A stretch of DNA of 64,000 nucleotides from Megamerina dolium (taxonomy: Eukaryota; Arthropoda; Insecta; Diptera; Megamerinidae). Below the pieces are notes generated by a model. That model was not told where the DNA came from, did no database searches, and saw nothing but the letters and a program-made list of their open reading frames with translations. This document shows, in pieces, positions 53,701 through 59,700 of the stretch. How positions within the stretch are numbered: position 1 is the stretch's first letter; every line of letters begins with the position of its first letter. The position numbers and the translations under genes were made by a program. The stretch is taken from positions 15,641,277-15,705,276 of the forward strand of contig OY978526.1 of the NCBI GenBank assembly GCA_963854835.1, read 5' to 3'.

Positions 53701-56700
53701 GCAATTTATTACTTAGTAGCTGCCATTGAACTTGGCGTGCTTTTATGTTTACACAGGCACATTCATACTTCATACAAATATTTATATTGGGTTTATATAT
53801 TGTGCGCTAGTTGGGTCCCATCGTTGATTTGTTTATAAAGACAGACATACGTATGAGTGTGTATCCACATGGGTTGTATGGAATATTATGCTGATTTTGC
53901 GTAATTTACAAGTAAATCATCATAATAAAACCCTTTACATTTTTTCTTCTTCTTGCATTTTACATAATAACATATATATGTAATACCATTTTACTTGTAA
54001 ATAACTGTATACGAGTATGTCTATGTTTCGAGTATTAATTTATGATGGAAAATATGGAGTAATCTTGAGAATGGAATACGGCATTAATAGTTATACGAAG
54101 TTTTTGAACAAATCAAGGCATTTCTTAAAAATAATTCCAACAAGTAAAATCGACTTCTACCAAACACTGCTAAGCATACATATATATTAAAATTGTGATG
54201 CAGTATCAACATAATCGACAGCAATGAAAGGATTGTATAACTTGAATATGGTTAATATCTATGATTATATGTATTCAACCCTTATCAATAGTTGAAATAT
54301 AGAGGTTCAATAAATATTTGAAATCATTGACTGTGGATTATTCAAAGAATTGCTGAATATATGTTTCCTTACTTGAGACGTTAGCTCTTTTTGCCTTTGA
54401 TAGGTAAAAGCGTATTAAAATTCATAAAAAATGCATGCAGCCCATATTAAACTGACAGTTATGCCTTGAATTCAATGTAGTAAATGTTTCAATTTCTTTT
54501 TGAGTCAATACTGTCAAATCAATACTGAATACAAGTTCAATTTAATACGAAATACAAGTACTTTTAAATACTTTTAATTGATATCTCTTCGAATTGAGTA
54601 CAGCTGATTCCTTGGATAATCGAGTACTCGATAGAGAATTAATATGTTTTTTTTCGGATAACCAACAAAACAATTAGTATGGTAAAAAATAAATAATAAA
54701 AATAATATTTTGCAATTTTTGTCATTTTTAAATATACATATAAATATATAAAGCAAAACAATTCTGACCTTTGACCTTGACTTTTGACTATAGAAAAAAG
54801 CTAAAAATTCTCACTTTAAACAATATACAATAACCAATTCAAATAAAATGAAATATTTCAGTATATGTATATGAAAAATAGCAAACAAATCAATTGATGA
54901 AAATCATGCTTGAACAATATACAAGCGTTTCTACATCAATGCATCGTTAGATTCAAACAAAATTAATAAGTAAGCAAACAATAGAAAAACTAATATCAAT
55001 GCTATCAATAAAGTATCATCTACGCTATAACAGATATAACAAATACATATTCCAAAAATTGAAAACACAATAAAACAGAATAAATTTCTCAAGCATATCT
55101 CTTCATATCTCTTCATATTTCTATATTCATCAAGGTATATGTATGTACATATAATACTGGTACAAATCATGTGTTCACCTCTTGCTACGCAACATTAGGT
55201 ATGCCAATCATATCTACATACTACTACTGTACTTACTTATCTCTGCCGGTGCTGAGCTGTGTATTTTCATGCAATGGTTTGCCATTGTGTAACCATTCAA
55301 TGCCATCGATTGCTGAACCCGTTGTTGAACAATTGAAAATTGCCATGCCGCCTGAATTGACAATTTGTACCTGAGGCAGGATATGCACTGATACATATGA
55401 ATTCACAAGCAAACGTATTTCAATACGTTGTTCACCAAATTGATTCGATGCTTGGCATATCTATGAGTATGAATCGAAAAATCGAAAAATGAAAACATTT
55501 TAATATGAATTTATGAACATTGCTGACTATGAAGAAATTATAGTTAATCTTTCATTCTGCTACTTGTCAGAACAATTTAATTTTGTTTCAATCCATATAA
55601 AATTAGTTCTTTGTATTTGTTTTCTTTTTTTTTACATTTATTTAATATTCGAATTAATTAAAAAACGGAAATTTTAACAAATTATGAACATCATTTAAAT
55701 AAGTGCGTCGTTAGCATATTGCCGCTCATCACTCACAACACACTTCGTTCAGAAACGCCCTCGATAGAAAGTAATCTGGCTTCTTTATGTTAATGAAATT
55801 CATATCTTTATTACGCGAAGTGAGCGAAAGCAATGGAAAGAAACAAACACACAATTGCCATGCTTCTTGTTGAGTCAGACAGACAAGCATATTGCCATAT
55901 ACGATACTATGAAACGATGTTATCACTAGCGCTTACCCATTTGCCAGCATCACGTTCATCAGCATTCTTGATGAGCAACAATGTTCGTGATAATATCACA
56001 CGCTGTGATGATGGAATCGGATAAAGTGCGGAGGAATCAGAGACGCGATACCACCTGTAAATCGCAAAAATATATATATAGTGAATAAATTTACAATCGT
56101 TGTTGCTGATTTTGTTATTTTTTTTTTTTTCAATTTTGTATTTTCTTTGCTTTCTGATTTCAATATATGTGAAGTATTTACTAAGGAAATCCTTTAGAGA
56201 ATGAAAATATGTGCATACAAATTTATATCAATATCTACATACACTATATCCACACATATATTATTGTATGTATGTGAGCACTTTCATATTACTTATTTGT
56301 ATATATAATGTTATTTTTGTCATTTTGTATGATTTATTTATCATTTTCCATAATTTGATTAAAATTGTTATGCATAATACTAATTCCTCTTGTTGAATCA
56401 TTATGTCAATGTGTGGGTAGAAGTTTAGAAATATTTTATTACATTTGTAAATATCAGTTGTAGTAAAAAGAAATTCATTATTTTTCCAATAGATGGCTTT
56501 AGTAATCTGTATCTCCCGTTGTATAAGTGCAATCGGGTTACGCTAGATGGCGTTAGAAAGATTTCGTACTAGATAAACTTTTCAGGCAGTTTTGTGATTA
56601 TTTGACATAGTATTGTTTGAGCACGCGTCAAAGATATACACCAGTAAAGAGAAAATACGCCATATTTTACAGTTTTTCTTCTATAAAGGCGAAAACGCAG

Positions 56701-59700
56701 GCCAGACGGCTAAAAATGTGAATAGTGTTTATGATCCTGATACTGTAACAGCCAATCACGTGCAATTTTGGTTTCATCGATTCCGTTCCGGTAATTTTGA
56801 TGTCAAAGATTCACCACACTCTGGAACGCCAATTGTCGAAAATATCGATAAAATAATGGTAATCGTCGAGTCTGACCGTCATGTAGGCACTGTTTCTATT
56901 GCCCAGGATCTAAACATTGCACAAAAAACCGTTTGGAACCATTTAAATAAGGCTGGATACAAAAAGAAGCTCCATGTGTGGGTGCCACAAGAGTTAAAGC
57001 AAAAAAACCTCATGAACCGAATTTCCATCTGCGATTCGCTGCTAAACCGCAACCAAATCGATGCATTTCTGAAGCGGATGGTTACTTACTTACTTACTTA
57101 TGTGGCCATAACAACCGAATATCGATTTAGGCCGAAAATAACAGTTAGAAATTCCAAGCGCCGTCAGGTTCTCCAGTACTTGGTCTTTCCACCGGGTCTT
57201 TCCAGCGGGTTCCGAATATAACACCTTCTTAGCTGGAGCGTGTTCTTCCATTCGCTCGACATGACCAAGCCAGCGCAGCCGCTGGATTTTGATGCGCTTT
57301 ACTATGTCAATATCGGCATACAGCTCGTACAGCGGATGGTTACTGGTGATGAAAAGTGGGTCACTTACGACAACGTTAAGTGAAAATGGTCGTGGTCGAA
57401 TCGCGGTGAGCTGGCGCAAACGGTGGCCAAGCCAGGATTGACGGTCAGGAAGGTTTTGCTATGTATTTGGTAGAATTGGCAGGGAATCATCTACTATGAG
57501 CTGCTCTCCTACGGCGAAACTGTTAATTCAGAACTATACTGTCAACAATTGGACCGTCTGAATGAAGCAATCGCCCAGAAGTGGCCAGCTTTGGTCAATA
57601 GGAGAGGAATTGTGTTCCATCAGGACAACGCCAGGCTACACATCAATAATGAATCGCAGAAGCTCCGGGAGCTTGGTTGGGAGGTTCTTATGCATCCACA
57701 TTATAGTCCGGACCTGGCACCGAAAAATTCACCTCAAGAGAAGCTTGTGAAAATCGACTGTACCAGTTTTTTCCCAATAGGGGCGAGGGTTTCTATGAGA
57801 GTTGCATTATGAAATTACCTTCAAAATGGCAACAAGTTATCAAACAAAACGGTGCATCTTTGACCTAAATCGGATCATTCTAACTATGCTAAATAAAACC
57901 TTCAATTTAATGCAAAAATAACGGATTTCTTTTTACTAGACCTTATATATAATACAATATTTTCCAATTTATGGATAATATTGAATAATAATAATAAACT
58001 ATCCGCACATTTTCAACTGACATCCAATTCAAATCAAAAGATTAACCCAAACAAGTTCATAGTTATTAAATTAACTAAATATTATTAGATCAATCCTCAA
58101 AGTGAATGAAACCTTCAGCAATATCAACCTTTATTTTCACAAAATCCATGTTGAAAATAATTTTCCATACTAAACAAGTGGCACAATAATACATCCTGCA
58201 TAGAAAATTATTTATATTCAACAGGTTGCAGTTAAAAGGAAAAGTTATAATTTGCATATTTAAATACACCATTCTTTGTGACTCATTTAACTCTAACTTC
58301 TTAAAGAAACTATTTACAAAAACGTTGAAAATCGCGTAACAAATTATGCTCATTTAATGCTCCCCTATCCATATCAAAGTTCATAATTATCTCTATTCTC
58401 ACTATTACAACTTTTTATATTATGCTATCTAATGAAGGCAAGCAAGCAAGCAACCACTTATTTAACCTTTTATCAACAGCACAGCATAATAAATCAAGTA
58501 AAGTGTAGAATGAGGTAGAACTTTAATGTGCGCAAAAACAAACGACAAATCGTTGATATATATAATGTACAGACGACATACATACAATCATGCTCACATG
58601 CATATACAATATGATTTCCTATCATCATATGCAAATACGCATAAGAGTATACAACTATAAACAACTCATAACAGCGTAATCAATCATAATTAAAATCACA
58701 TGAGAAAAGAGATCAACGTGCGTACATTCATGTGAACATCCATAGAGATGTATGTACATATGTACATGTACCTTATGTATGTATAAGAAAAATTGAAATT
58801 ACAGCTTAAAAGCTGAAAATCGGTTAACGACAACAATTTTACCACCACAAATGCTTGAAAACGAGTGTATTTTACCATTTGTATGCGTGTGAGTTTTCAT
58901 GTTAAAGCTCCATTAATAATTCATGGTTAAACACTTGATTACGGCCTAAAGTCTAAAATCAAGACACGCGACCTAAACTTTTGTAAAGAATTATACACGC
59001 GTTATTACAAAAATATATACATATTGTATATGTATATTGGCACGTCTTTGTGCGTGGATGTACGTGTGTTTATATGCTTGCGCATATATATGCAAGTGTA
59101 TATCAACTCGTTAGCATTAGAGTGTGTTGATGCTGAGTATTGTGTTTAGTGTGGGCTTTGTGTGTGATTATAAGAGCTTAAATATGCATATGTTGTGCGA
59201 ATTCTTACGTGTTGCCACAGTGTTTCAATGTTTATACACTCATATGTATTTGTATAATTGTTTATATCTGTTTTAACACACACACACACACACACATTGT
59301 ATGAAGATGTGAACGTGTTGTTTTGATTTCGCATAAGTTGTATACGTACGTGTATGAGTTTTTTAGCAAGTGTGTTATGCATACAAATTCATCTTTAAGA
59401 AAGGTATATAAAATAAACAATAATATTACTCGTACATAATAAAAATAATAGTAACAATATATATGCAAAATATATATAGTTATTTGAGCTTAGTCGGTAC
59501 GTTTCGGGATGAGATGAATATGACCCTATTCAGGATCTGGCCAGAAATAAATTATATGGATTCTTTAGATCAAGATCTTTATATTTCCATAATAATTACA
59601 GAAAGGACTATCTTCGAATTTTTTTTTTTATCAAAAGTGAATTTGAAATTGTGAAAAATGAGTAAAAATATGTAAACTCATTTTCGTTTCTTCAACAGAT

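Larger units (their letters stand above)
56455..57944 (+). mobile_element. mariner-type DNA transposon, interrupted by a LINE fragment
   Basis: Ends carry matching inverted repeats (GTAGTAAAAAGAAAT at the left, its complement ATTTCTTTTTACTA at the right). Without the insertion it is about 1.23 kb, normal for mariner. The transposase reads from about 56,610 (FEHASKIYTSKEKIRHILQF, then TVTANHVQFWFHRFRSGNF and TVWNHLNKAGYKKKLHVWVP). It includes GDEKW with the first Asp, stops soon after at NVK*KWSW, and later gives VFHQDNA with the second Asp. The region of the third catalytic Asp (SPDLAP followed by KN) is altered and then deleted and frameshifted. The element lies in the 5.6-kb Dscam intron and is inactive. 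Confidence 0.92.
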
